This document shows positions 52,279-61,707 of a stretch of 64,000 nt of DNA, one piece after another. Position 1 is the first letter of the stretch. The number at the start of each line of letters is the position of its first letter. The notes under the pieces are model-generated. The model had not been told where the DNA came from. It did not search any database and worked only from the letters and a program-made list of their open reading frames with translations. Source of the DNA: Pedobacter soli (GTDB lineage Bacteria; Bacteroidota; Bacteroidia; Sphingobacteriales; Sphingobacteriaceae); the NCBI RefSeq assembly GCF_900101435.1, contig NZ_FMZH01000004.1, forward strand, positions 465,568-529,567, read 5' to 3'. The position numbers and the translations under genes were made by a program.

Positions 52279-52731
52279 ATGAAATTAAATTATTTAACGG
52301 GCTTCGCCTTACTTTCGCTGGTGGCCTGCAATAGCCCGGCAGAAAAAAAGAAAGATCAATCGCTCGATATTCAGGGCACCTGGCAGCTGGTTTCGGCTAC
52401 TACTACGCAGAACGGCAAAAGCGAGGTGACCGATTATACTGGCAAACTAAAAATGATTAAAATGTTTAACGATACGCATTTTGCATTTTTGAAACACAGC
52501 ACTAATCCGAAAGATACTGCAGATTTTGATGCAGGCGGCGGAACGTTTAAGCTGGATAAAGATAATTATACCGAACACCTGGAATATTATAAGAATAAGA
52601 ACTGGGAGGGTAATACCTTTAATTTCAAACTGAGTATTAAAGGCGATACTTTAATTCAGCAAGGTGTAGAAAAGGTGGAAGGAGAAGGCGTTGACAGGGT
52701 AATTACAGAAAAATATATAAAAGTTAAGTAA
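52279..52731 (+). CDS. Lipocalin-like lipoprotein
   Basis: A 150-residue lipoprotein when started at ATG 52279 (MKLNYLTGFALLSLVAC); an upstream GTG at 52243 overlaps the transporter gene and would bury the signal peptide. The Cys17 lipobox is LVAC. The mature domain begins IQGTWQLVSATTTQNGKSE, the G-x-W lipocalin-like start, and continues in short strands (LKMIKMFNDTHFAFLKH, EHLEYYKNKNWEGNTFNF) ending in KYIKVK. Such proteins are found widely in Bacteroidota; ligand unknown. It may be translated from the transporter's transcript and ends in a clear terminator. Confidence 0.78.
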   Translation: MKLNYLTGFALLSLVACNSPAEKKKDQSLDIQGTWQLVSATTTQNGKSEVTDYTGKLKMIKMFNDTHFAFLKHSTNPKDTADFDAGGGTFKLDKDNYTEHLEYYKNKNWEGNTFNFKLSIKGDTLIQQGVEKVEGEGVDRVITEKYIKVK

Positions 52732-52735
52732 CACA

Positions 52736-52760
52736 AAAGGCCGGAATCGCTCCGGCCTTT
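52736..52760. terminator. Bidirectional terminator
   Basis: AAAGGCCGGA (52736-52745) and TCCGGCCTTT (52751-52760) pair perfectly across ATCGC. It separates the rightward lipoprotein gene from the leftward hom gene, whose stop is at 52808. Confidence 0.9.
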
Positions 52761-52807
52761 ATGCTTAACAACAAAACAAATAAAAAAATTAACCTTAAAA
52801 AATAAAT

Positions 52808-54052
52808 TTAAAGGGCTGCCAGTTCTTCGGCAAAAACATTTTCGCTTAACAGCTCTTGCTTGTAAATCTGTCTGCCGGTATAAGCCACAAAAACAGCCGG
52901 ATCTAAAAGCAGTTCACGGTTTTTGATCAGGCTTTCCAGTTTAAGCGTTCCAACCACATATTTATAGCTATTGGCTGCATAGCGCTCGCTAATATTATCA
53001 AATTCCAGTAAGGTAATCAGTTCTTCATCAGCATAGCGTAAGTACACTTCAAGTAATATTTCTTCAGTATGCTTTACACCATTTTCTGCATGGTATTTTT
53101 TGTACTCATAACGGTAATCGTAGCGTAATGCAGCAATATCCGATAGTACGGCTGCACCGGTTGGGTGACCGCCGGCACCTTTGCCATAGAAAAACTGTTT
53201 ATCAGCAAAAGCAGCCTGTACCGCAACCGCATTGTATTCGTTTTCTACATTGTACAGGAAATCGTCTTTAGCTACCAGTTTAGGCAAAACATAAGTTACC
53301 ACATCTTTGGTGTTTACCTTGCGTGCTGTTGGAACCAGTTTGATTTTAAAGTTTTTCTCGCGTGCATATTTAATATCGTAGTCTGATAGGTTTTGGATAC
53401 CAATGTTTAAAATACTATCTGGGTTTACGAACAAGCCATAAGCATGCGCTGTAGCAATAGCCAGTTTGTATTTCGGATCGTAACCACCCACGTCAAGAAT
53501 CGGGTCAGTTTCGGCAAAACCTAAATCCTGGGCTTCTTTCAATGCTGAATCGTAACCTTGATTTTCGTTAAATATTTTAGATAAAATGTAGTTAGATGAA
53601 CCATTAAAAATACCACTTAACGCGTGGAATAATTCGTTATCGTAATATTCTTCGAGGTTACGGATAATTGGAATACTACCACAAACCGCACCTTCATACA
53701 AGAGGGAAGTGCCATGTTCGGCCTGTAAATCTACCAGCTCTTTTAAGTGGGTAGCAATCATTTTTTTATTGGCCGAAACTACGTTTTTACCGTTTTTCAA
53801 TGCAGTAGTTACAATTTCGTATGCTGCATCAGCATCGTTAATCAACTCCACAATGGTGTTGATTTCGGTATTGTTTAGTATCTCGTTACGATCGGTGGTA
53901 AATAAATCTTTATTGAGCGTACGCTTCTTCTTTGGATCTTTTATCGCGATTTTAATGATCTCCAGGTTCAGGTTCTGGCTTTGGATAATATCCAGTAAGC
54001 CTTGTCCTACAACTCCGAAACCAAATAAACCGATTTTTAAATTCTTACTCAT
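52808..54052 (-). CDS. hom: Homoserine dehydrogenase
   Basis: A 414-residue enzyme reducing aspartate semialdehyde to homoserine with NAD(P)H. NAD site is IGLFGFGVVGQGLLDI (7-22); the catalytic part has VSANKKMIATHLKEL, LYEGAVCGSIPIIRNLEEYY, and GIFNGSSNYILSKIF with the usual Asn-Gly-Ser/Thr, then LDVGGYDPKYKLAIATAHAYG and KGAGGHPTGAAVLSDI. A C-terminal segment (about 320-414) stands in place of a typical ACT domain and shows no clear ACT pattern. It is the last gene of the metY-metX-hom operon, separated from metX by 134 bp containing only short repeat-like DNA. Confidence 0.94.
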   Translation of the reverse strand: MSKNLKIGLFGFGVVGQGLLDIIQSQNLNLEIIKIAIKDPKKKRTLNKDLFTTDRNEILNNTEINTIVELINDADAAYEIVTTALKNGKNVVSANKKMIATHLKELVDLQAEHGTSLLYEGAVCGSIPIIRNLEEYYDNELFHALSGIFNGSSNYILSKIFNENQGYDSALKEAQDLGFAETDPILDVGGYDPKYKLAIATAHAYGLFVNPDSILNIGIQNLSDYDIKYAREKNFKIKLVPTARKVNTKDVVTYVLPKLVAKDDFLYNVENEYNAVAVQAAFADKQFFYGKGAGGHPTGAAVLSDIAALRYDYRYEYKKYHAENGVKHTEEILLEVYLRYADEELITLLEFDNISERYAANSYKYVVGTLKLESLIKNRELLLDPAVFVAYTGRQIYKQELLSENVFAEELAAL

Positions 54053-54186
54053 TGTTATTGTTGTGATTACACAGATTTACGGATTACACCGGTTTTACCT
54101 GTTATTATATTTGTTTTAAATCTTTATAATTTAACCTGAAACTTTAGCCTTTCAGCTTTAGTCTTTGGTCTTTCTGCTTTCAGCTT

Positions 54187-55245
54187 CTAAGCAGTATGTT
54201 GCAGCTTGATTATCTTCTTATCGCGGCTTTCTTTAATAAAAGTTCCGATAATATTGGTCAATGCATTGGTTTCGATTAAGAACCCATCATGGCCATATTC
54301 AGAGTGAATGGCGGCAAATTCGGCACCGGTAATCTGATCGGCCAGGTACTTCTGCTCTGAAATCGGGAAAAGAAAATCGTTTTCGATACCAATTACCAGG
54401 GTATTTGCTTTAATTAACTTCAGGGCATCGGCAATGCTCTTGCGGTTACGGCCTACATTGTGGCTATCCATTGCTTTGGTTAAGTAATAATAGCTGTAAG
54501 CATTAAAGCGTTTGGTTAATTTTTCACCCTGATAATTCTGATAAGATGAAGCCCTGAAATTATCGGTTTTATCGTTTACACTCTCTACCTGTGTGCTGCC
54601 GTAAGCATTATAAGTACGGTAACTTAAAAGCGCAATACTTCTGGCCGCTTTTAAACCTTTAAGCCCGCCATCGGGTTTGTTGGCATAAAAAGTACGATCA
54701 GTAGTAATAGCCAAACGCTGACTTTCGTTAAAAGCAATTCCCCACGGCGAGTGCACTGCGTTTGTAGCTACTAAAATCAGGTTCTCAATTTTATTAGGTT
54801 CAATAATGCTCCATTCAACCGCTTGTTGCCCGCCTAACGAACCACCAATTAACAATTTAATGCTATCGATTTGTAAATGCGCTGCTAACAACTGGTGTGC
54901 AGAAACAAAATCGCGGATGGTAAACTGCGGAAACGAAAGATAATAAGGTAAACCATTAACCGGATTGGTACTTAAAGGATTGGTTGTACCATAATTAGAG
55001 CCCAATACATTGGCACATACAATATAATGATCGTTCGGATTGAACAAAGCGTTTTGTCCAAACAAACCTTCCCACCACTCAAAAACATCTGCATTGGCCG
55101 TAAGTGCATGGCAAACCCATATTACGTTATCTTTCTTTGCGTTTAGCTTGCCGTATGTTTGATAAGCGATTTGCAGATTACGGATTTTTTTTCCGCTTTC
55201 CAGCTTAAATTGTTTGTTGTATTGATATGTTGATGATGTGCTCAT
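54187..55245 (-). CDS. metX: Homoserine O-acetyltransferase
   Basis: A 352-residue alpha/beta-hydrolase enzyme that acetylates homoserine from acetyl-CoA. The nucleophile is S136 in GGSLGGQQAVEW; the oxyanion region is CHALTANADVFEWW; His319 lies in YGHDGFLIE, and the Asp of the triad is in the segment ENDFLFPIS. DVFEWWEGLFG and GTTNPLSTNPVNG match MetX and not MetA. It lies 31 bp downstream of metY and provides its O-acetylhomoserine substrate. Confidence 0.95.
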   Translation of the reverse strand: MSTSSTYQYNKQFKLESGKKIRNLQIAYQTYGKLNAKKDNVIWVCHALTANADVFEWWEGLFGQNALFNPNDHYIVCANVLGSNYGTTNPLSTNPVNGLPYYLSFPQFTIRDFVSAHQLLAAHLQIDSIKLLIGGSLGGQQAVEWSIIEPNKIENLILVATNAVHSPWGIAFNESQRLAITTDRTFYANKPDGGLKGLKAARSIALLSYRTYNAYGSTQVESVNDKTDNFRASSYQNYQGEKLTKRFNAYSYYYLTKAMDSHNVGRNRKSIADALKLIKANTLVIGIENDFLFPISEQKYLADQITGAEFAAIHSEYGHDGFLIETNALTNIIGTFIKESRDKKIIKLQHTA

Positions 55246-55276
55246 GCTAAAATAATGCTCGTGGTAATAAAAAAAG

Positions 55277-56620
<1,344 letters not shown>

Positions 56621-56660
56621 TTAAATTTTTAAATGTTGAATAATCTGTAGAGATCAGGCT

Positions 56661-56710
56661 AACCTAAGCTAGAGGTTAAACCTATGTGGGCGTATCCCGT
56701 TTTAGCGGGA
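56661..56710 (-). promoter_or_regulatory. Short hairpins in the metY leader
   Basis: Between the small leader frame and metY the minus strand holds TCCCG-N6-CGGGA (56695-56710), and three alternating segments AGGTT (56683-56679), AACCT (56677-56673) and AGGTT (56665-56661). The middle segment can pair with either neighbour, which is the bare layout of an attenuator switch, but the stems are short and no T-run follows, so this could be chance. Confidence 0.3.
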
Positions 56711-56750
56711 CCTTCCAGTTTGAAAAGCACAAAAAGGGAAGATTTTTAAA

Positions 56751-56879
56751 TTACTGTATGCAACAGCACATACAAGTAATCGCCTGCATATTGCAACACA
56801 TAAAAGAAACAGAAAGACTTTCTACTTTTTTAAGGTTTACACTGGGTTCGCTTAGCGATTGAAGATTTAATGTTTTCAT
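56751..56879 (-). CDS. Candidate 42-residue Cys/Met-rich leader peptide
   Basis: A short frame from ATG 56879 to TAA 56751. It begins MKTLNLQSLSEPSVNLKK and ends FMCCNMQAITCMCCCIQ; the last 17 residues contain six Cys and three Met. The ATG starts only 8 nt after the last base of the riboswitch P1 stem, and the frame ends 142 bp before metY. That content is what one expects of a leader peptide sensing Cys or Met supply by ribosome stalling, or of a small metal-binding or secreted peptide. Translation is not proven, and no strong Shine-Dalgarno is visible, as is usual in this phylum. Confidence 0.55.
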   Translation of the reverse strand: MKTLNLQSLSEPSVNLKKVESLSVSFMCCNMQAITCMCCCIQ

Positions 56880-56887
56880 CAGTTAAA

Positions 56888-56996
56888 ATTTATATCACCA
56901 GATAACACCGTGTTAGCTGGTCAGGAATTGGCACCTTCTCTTTCTGAGGGTTGCCAGTGGGTCATCGAGCCAGTCTCTCGCCACTTCTTTATAAAT
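56888..56996 (-). promoter_or_regulatory. SAM-I (S-box) riboswitch of the metY operon
   Basis: On the minus strand about 109 nt match the S-box core: GAGACTGGCTCGATGA and CCACTGGCAACCC (kink-turn and pseudoknot region), AAGGTGCCAATTCCTGAC, and a P4 hairpin ACCAG...CTGGT with TAACAC/GTGTTA. The outer P1 stem is ATTTATA (56996-56990) with TATAAAT (56894-56888). SAM binding is expected to lower expression of metY-metX-hom. No T-rich terminator follows P1 directly, so control by translation or by the downstream frame is more likely than simple termination. Confidence 0.97.
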
Positions 56997-57210
56997 CAAC
57001 CTTTGAAGATTGACTTTTATTTAGCTTGCTGCCAAATAATATTTCAAATGTCTGAATTTAATTTTAATCTGCAAAATAAAATTTTGATTTCTAAGTAATC
57101 ACCTGATAATGAATAGGCTAATTTTGTGTAATCTGCCCTTTGCAAACATTTTAATATAAAATTAACGCTTAAAACTTTAAGTTTGTGCTACCTATCTAAA
57201 TCTAATCATC

Positions 57211-58218
57211 ATGAAAAATGCAAAATCGTTTGGTTTAGCACTACTGTTTACCATAGCAGGTCTAAACAACGTTAACGCCCAGTTTGGCGGGTTAAAAGAT
57301 AAATTATTAAAAATCGGAACCGCCCAGGGTGCCAAAGCTTTAGGTGTTGATCAATTTCTGAAACAACCTGCCGCCATTACCACCAGTTTCGAAGATGTAA
57401 ACCGCGAAGGCGAGATGATGCCCGATTTTAAATCGAAAGAAAAATTTCAGCCTTTGTATTTATTACCTAAAAACCCAGAGGGAGGCTATGTGCTTTGCGA
57501 AGGTTATTATGAAATGACCAATAAAAGCTATTGCCTCAAAGCCGGAACTTTTGCCCCATCAAAAGGCGATGGTTACATGTTTGCACCTGTTTTAGGCCCA
57601 AAGGAAGAAATTGTAGTATCGATATTAAAAAGCGCCGAAAAACATCCTGAAGTAGAACAACATGATATTCAGGTATTATTATGGACCATTATTGCCCGTA
57701 CAAAGTTTGCCGATTACAGTGGTCAGGTTAAACTTACCGCCATTAAACTGCTTACACCGAAACAACTTACGCAATTAGAAGGCGGTGCATTAGGTGTTTT
57801 ACCCGTTGATGTGATGGAGAAAGCCAAAGACAAGCTACCTGCAGCTGTAAAAGCAGTGTTCGAAGCTGAAAACAATATCAGACAGCTTGTGGCATCAGGC
57901 AATTACACTTATGCTGATATGGAAAAATATGCGATAATCGCAGGTATGGCGCCACCAAGAAGCGATGTACCGAGCGGCATCTGGACCAAACATCCTGATG
58001 GCTATTACATCCGCTATTTCCCTTCGGGCTATTCCATTACCAAAGTACAGATTTATGTACCCAAAGAACTATTGGCCAATGGAAACAAACTAATTTACGA
58101 TGCTGCAGGAGATATTGCCTGCCCGGCAAACACCGGATCGCAGCGTTTGGCACAAACCAATGAGCCTTTGGAGGCTAACTATTCGCTTAAATTAACTACA
58201 GTTTGTAACCCGAAATAA
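57211..58218 (+). CDS. Secreted hypothetical protein
   Basis: A 335-residue exported protein, signal peptide 1-23 (ending VNAQ). The mature part has FGGLKDKLLKIGTAQGAKALG, then EGGYVLCEGYYEMTNKSYCLKAGTFAPSKGDGYMFAP, and a long helical stretch (about 150-255). The C-terminal part has paired Cys (DIACPANTG, TTVCNP) that may form a disulfide. I recognise no family. It is preceded by a possible -7 box TAATTTTG at 57119-57126 and followed by a strong hairpin. Confidence 0.8.
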   Translation: MKNAKSFGLALLFTIAGLNNVNAQFGGLKDKLLKIGTAQGAKALGVDQFLKQPAAITTSFEDVNREGEMMPDFKSKEKFQPLYLLPKNPEGGYVLCEGYYEMTNKSYCLKAGTFAPSKGDGYMFAPVLGPKEEIVVSILKSAEKHPEVEQHDIQVLLWTIIARTKFADYSGQVKLTAIKLLTPKQLTQLEGGALGVLPVDVMEKAKDKLPAAVKAVFEAENNIRQLVASGNYTYADMEKYAIIAGMAPPRSDVPSGIWTKHPDGYYIRYFPSGYSITKVQIYVPKELLANGNKLIYDAAGDIACPANTGSQRLAQTNEPLEANYSLKLTTVCNPK

Positions 58219-58224
58219 GTAGAT

Positions 58225-58257
58225 AATCCTATAAGGTTTTAAAAACCTTATAGGATT
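58225..58257. terminator. Bidirectional terminator
   Basis: AATCCTATAAGG (58225-58236) pairs with CCTTATAGGATT (58246-58257); the loop is TTTTAAAAA, whose ends extend the pairing. It lies between the convergent secreted-protein gene and the metB-like gene. Confidence 0.85.
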
Positions 58258-58263
58258 TAATTG

Positions 58264-59379
58264 CTAGTTTAAAGCCTGCTCCAAATCAGCAATAATATCA
58301 TCAATGTGTTCCAGGCCGACTGAAATACGCAAAAGGTTTTTAGGTGTTTTGCTATCTGGTCCCTCGATAGAATAGCGGTGTTCGATTAAACTTTCAACTC
58401 CACCTAAACTGGTTGCCTGTGCAAATAGCTTAACCTTATTTACGGTTTTACTTGCAGCCTCTACATCGCCTTTTACCAGGAACGACATCATACCACCAAA
58501 ATCTTTCATCTGGCCTTTGGCAATCTCATGCTGGGGATGCGATTCCAATCCCGGATAAAAAACAGCTTCCACATTAGGGTGCTGATTTAAATAATCGGCT
58601 ACTTTTTTGCCGTTTTCGCAATGGCCTTTCATGCGGTAAGCGAGGGTTTTAAGGCTTCGGGTTAATAAATAGCAATCAAATGGCGACGGAACTGCACCAC
58701 CGGTTTGTTGTACATTTTTAATTTTATCCCACAATTCGTCCTTTTTGGCCGTAACCAAAATACCTCCCAAAACATCACTATGTCCGCCAAGGTATTTAGT
58801 GCTGCTATGCATCACAATATCGGCGCCGAGTAAAACGGGATTTTGTAATATTGGCGAAGCAAAGGTGCTGTCGCAGGCAAAGGTAATATTAGCTGCTTTG
58901 GCTATTTTACCGATTGCGGCAATATCCGTAACTTTTAATAAAGGATTAGAAGGTGTTTCAGACCAAATGAGTCTGGTATTGGGCTTTATAGTAGCTTTAA
59001 CCAGTTCAAGGTCAGTCTGGTCTATAAAATCAAATTCAAGTATATCGGCAAAGATGGTAAGCAGTTGTTTTTTAAAACCCCAATACATATCATCAGGTGC
59101 AATAATGTGGCTTCCGGCCTTTAATGCCTGAAATAAGGCCATACCCGAAGTATTTCCCGATGAGAAAGCAGCTGCATCTTCACCGTATTCTAATTTGGCT
59201 AAAGTGTTTTCTAAAGCAGACCGGTTTGGATTGCTTACCCTGCTATACATGTGTCCGCCCGGGTAGCCACCATGCTCATCGCGAAAAAAAGTTGTAGACA
59301 GATTAATGGGAGGGGTAACATCGCCTGTAGCACTGTTAACGAGATTAGATGCGTGAATAGCAAGGGTTTCGGGTTTCAT
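58264..59379 (-). CDS. Cystathionine gamma-synthase/lyase-like PLP enzyme
   Basis: A 371-residue trans-sulfuration enzyme. It starts MKPETLAIHASNLVNSATGD and has MYSRVSNPNRSALENTLAKLEYGEDAAAFSSG and the PLP Lys195 in HSSTKYLGGHSDVLGG. It lacks the long insert of MetY and is nearer to MetB/MetC-type enzymes, but gamma-synthase, gamma-lyase and beta-lyase activity cannot be separated by eye. It is leftward and not preceded by a riboswitch. With metY in the same window the organism has direct sulfhydrylation plus at least one trans-sulfuration-type enzyme. Confidence 0.88.
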   Translation of the reverse strand: MKPETLAIHASNLVNSATGDVTPPINLSTTFFRDEHGGYPGGHMYSRVSNPNRSALENTLAKLEYGEDAAAFSSGNTSGMALFQALKAGSHIIAPDDMYWGFKKQLLTIFADILEFDFIDQTDLELVKATIKPNTRLIWSETPSNPLLKVTDIAAIGKIAKAANITFACDSTFASPILQNPVLLGADIVMHSSTKYLGGHSDVLGGILVTAKKDELWDKIKNVQQTGGAVPSPFDCYLLTRSLKTLAYRMKGHCENGKKVADYLNQHPNVEAVFYPGLESHPQHEIAKGQMKDFGGMMSFLVKGDVEAASKTVNKVKLFAQATSLGGVESLIEHRYSIEGPDSKTPKNLLRISVGLEHIDDIIADLEQALN

Positions 59380-59502
59380 GATAATAAGGGGTTATCGAAA
59401 TAATAGCAGTTTACAATTTAATATTTTGCAGCTAATTTAAACTTCGTAATTGTTTTGGCAAGATTTATGTAACAAGTTTGACGAAATTTAAATTAAACTA
59501 AA

Positions 59503-59997
59503 ATGAAAAGATTATTTATAGCTATCGCAATCGCATGTTCTACTTTAGTAATGTTACAAAGCTGTAACACGGCAAAAAGAGTAACCGCTGGTGTTACAGG
59601 TAGCCGCGGTACAGTAGTGCGCGACTGGGTAGTAAGCAACGTAGCTTTAGAAGGTTTGCCAGATGGCGCTGTACAAGGTTTATTCGGAGAGAAATCTTAT
59701 AAATGTTTTCAGGGCAGTACCTGGCATTTAACCAACAGCGGTAACGGATCGTATACTTTACCTGCATCGAGCGCCTGCGGATCGGTAATGCAAACTATTT
59801 TCTGGTCGGCAGCACCAAAAGATCAGACTTTCCAGTTTAAAAAAATCTATGAAGGCGATAAAGCTAAAAACGTAACTGAAGGTTACCGTTTAGTGCTAAC
59901 TGAACTTTCGAGCACACAAATGGTATTAAAATCACCTATTGAGTTTGGCGGAAGAACTGCAAACATCATTTTAACTTTTGCGCCAGCAGCAAGATAA
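59503..59997 (+). CDS. Lipocalin-like lipoprotein
   Basis: A 164-residue lipoprotein. Signal ends VMLQSC with Cys21; the mature chain begins NTAKRVTAGVTGSRGTVV. Two further Cys (KCFQGSTWHLTN and SSACGSVM) may pair. The pattern of short strands (GTVVRDWVVSNVALEG, GYRLVLTELSSTQMVLKSP) and NIILTFAPAAR fits the Bacteroidota lipocalin-like group, though shorter strand repeats leave room for doubt. It ends 28 bp before a clear terminator and has its own AT-rich upstream region. Confidence 0.75.
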   Translation: MKRLFIAIAIACSTLVMLQSCNTAKRVTAGVTGSRGTVVRDWVVSNVALEGLPDGAVQGLFGEKSYKCFQGSTWHLTNSGNGSYTLPASSACGSVMQTIFWSAAPKDQTFQFKKIYEGDKAKNVTEGYRLVLTELSSTQMVLKSPIEFGGRTANIILTFAPAAR

Positions 59998-60024
59998 TAT
60001 TTAACATTGAAAAACATACCCGGA

Positions 60025-60053
60025 AGCACTTCTGAAAAGAGGTGCTTTTTTTA
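60025..60053 (+). terminator. Terminator of the lipocalin-like gene
   Basis: AAGCACTTCT (60025-60034) pairs with AGAGGTGCTT (60039-60048) through a GAAA loop, one G-T wobble, followed by a TTTTTT tract. Confidence 0.9.
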
Positions 60054-60068
60054 TGGCTATATTTTGCT

Positions 60069-60306
60069 ACGGAGGCACAGATTAGCACGGAAAGCTTTTT
60101 TGAGTTAATCCAAATAGTTGTCACACTGAGCGGAGTCGAAGTGCTTCTTGCTTTTACGTAATAAGCCACAGATTCACTGATTTACAAGGATAGTTTTTAA
60201 GTTAATCTAATATAGTTGTCACACTGAGCGGAGTCGAAGTGCTTCTTGCTTTTACGTAATAAGCCACGGAGGCACAGATTAGCACGGAAAGCTTTTTTAA
60301 GTTAAT
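60069..60306. repeat. 98-bp partial tandem repeat
   Basis: A 55-bp block (60114-60169) carrying TCACACTGAGCGGAGTCG recurs 98 bp later (60213-60267). The block before it, ACGGAGGCACAGATTAGC (from 60069), recurs at 60266, about two periods on, while between the two block copies a related but altered segment stands. So about two and a half units of a 98-bp repeat fill the gap between the lipoprotein terminator and mqnE. The TGAGCGGAGTCGAAG word is a known style of Bacteroidota dispersed repeat. The remaining gap up to 60436 is AT-rich. Confidence 0.88.
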
Positions 60307-60436
60307 TAAAATCTATGTTTACCCTTCCTTACCTGTGGTTAATTATAACACGCTACTCCTAAAAATACCGGTTTGTTACAAGAAAATGATTTTCAAATCG
60401 ACCCATTATTGTATTTTTGTTCAAAATATTTCAGGA

Positions 60437-61630
60437 ATGAATACAACTGATCAGGTTGAAAAAATACTAGCTGATACCAACTTATCAACTGAACTACAAA
60501 ACATTGCACACAAAGTTCTTCACGGAGAACGGATTAGTTCTGATGAAGGCGTTTACCTTTACGAACACGCAGAATTAGGCTACCTTGGCGTTTTGGCCAA
60601 CTTTGTTCGCGAGCAAAAACACGGCGATAAAACTTATTTTAACCGTAACTTCCATTTAGAACCGACCAATCTTTGCGTTTACGACTGCAAATTCTGTTCC
60701 TATTCGCGCTTACTGAAGCAAAAGGAAGAAGGCTGGGCCTTAACCATGGAGCAAATGCTCGATATTGTAAAAAAATACGATGGCGAACCGGTAACTGAGG
60801 TGCACATTGTAGGTGGTGTTTTACCACAGTATGATGTCGCTTTTTACTCGGCATTATTTACAGCTATTAAACAGCACCGTCCTGATTTGCATGTTAAAGC
60901 TTTAACCCCTGTAGAATACCACTATATTTTTAAGAAAGCCAAAATTGATTACGCAACCGGAATGCGCCTGATGAAAGAAGCAGGTTTAGAATCTATTCCG
61001 GGTGGTGGGGCAGAAATTTTCCACCCTGAAGTACGCGATCAGATTGCCAAAGATAAATGTACAGGTGAGCAATGGCTGGCCATACACGAAGAATGGCACA
61101 AACTGGGCATGCGCAGTAATGCAACCATGCTTTACGGCCATATCGAAAAGTTCTGGCACCGGGTTGATCACATGGAAAAACTGCGCGAGCTACAGGACAA
61201 AACCGGCGGTTTCCAGACATTTATTCCGCTAAAATTCCGCAACCAGCATAACCAGATGAGTGATGTTCCTGAAGTTTCGGTAATTGAGGATTTAAGAAAT
61301 TACGCCATTGCACGCATTTACATGGATAATTTCGACCATATCAAAGCGTATTGGGCCATGATTAGCAGGGAAACCGCACAACTATCATTAAACTACGGGG
61401 TTGATGATATCGATGGTACGCTTGATGATACCACCAAAATTTATTCGATGGCGGGAGCAGAGGAGCAGAACCCTGCCATGAGCACTAAAGAACTCGTAAA
61501 CCTGATTAAACAGGTAGGTAGAAAAGCTATTGAGCGCGATACCCTATATAATGTGGTAACCGATTTTGAGCATGTGGTTTTCGAAGAAGAAAAGAAACCA
61601 GCTTATTACAAATTACCTGTAGTGAATTAG
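60437..61630 (+). CDS. mqnE: Aminofutalosine synthase (radical SAM)
   Basis: A 397-residue radical SAM enzyme of the futalosine menaquinone pathway, condensing 3-enolpyruvyl-benzoate with SAM to aminofutalosine. The ATG at 60437 (MNTTDQVEKI) follows AGGA; an ATG 102 bp upstream gives an unlikely hydrophobic extension. The cluster motif is LCVYDCKFCSY (C80, C84, C87). EVHIVGGVLP, PGGGAEIFHPEVRDQI, SNATMLYGHIE and GGFQTFIPLKF are the markers that separate MqnE from MqnC. It begins a run with a phosphatase and mqnA. Confidence 0.95.
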   Translation: MNTTDQVEKILADTNLSTELQNIAHKVLHGERISSDEGVYLYEHAELGYLGVLANFVREQKHGDKTYFNRNFHLEPTNLCVYDCKFCSYSRLLKQKEEGWALTMEQMLDIVKKYDGEPVTEVHIVGGVLPQYDVAFYSALFTAIKQHRPDLHVKALTPVEYHYIFKKAKIDYATGMRLMKEAGLESIPGGGAEIFHPEVRDQIAKDKCTGEQWLAIHEEWHKLGMRSNATMLYGHIEKFWHRVDHMEKLRELQDKTGGFQTFIPLKFRNQHNQMSDVPEVSVIEDLRNYAIARIYMDNFDHIKAYWAMISRETAQLSLNYGVDDIDGTLDDTTKIYSMAGAEEQNPAMSTKELVNLIKQVGRKAIERDTLYNVVTDFEHVVFEEEKKPAYYKLPVVN

Positions 61631-61707
61631 GAATTGAAAGAAAGTATGAGAGATAAATTGAATACGATTTCATTCTCCCATAATCTACTATTCAATAAAT
61701 ATAAAAT

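Noticed and set aside
54053..54186. Small gene or attenuator between metX and hom
   Set aside because: The segment is low-complexity CTTTAGTCTTTGGTC-like DNA on the plus strand with no open frame of note and no stable hairpin; probably dispersed repeat remains.
56751..56879. The short Cys-rich frame as a lanthipeptide precursor
   Set aside because: Its start resembles leaders of Bacteroidota ribosomal peptides, but no GG cleavage site and no LanB/LanC, radical SAM or peptidase-transporter genes lie nearby; position in the met leader favours a regulatory frame.
59380..59502. Second SAM riboswitch before the metB-like gene
   Set aside because: The minus-strand leader lacks the GGCAACC and GGTGCCAATTCC words that are evident at 56888-56996.
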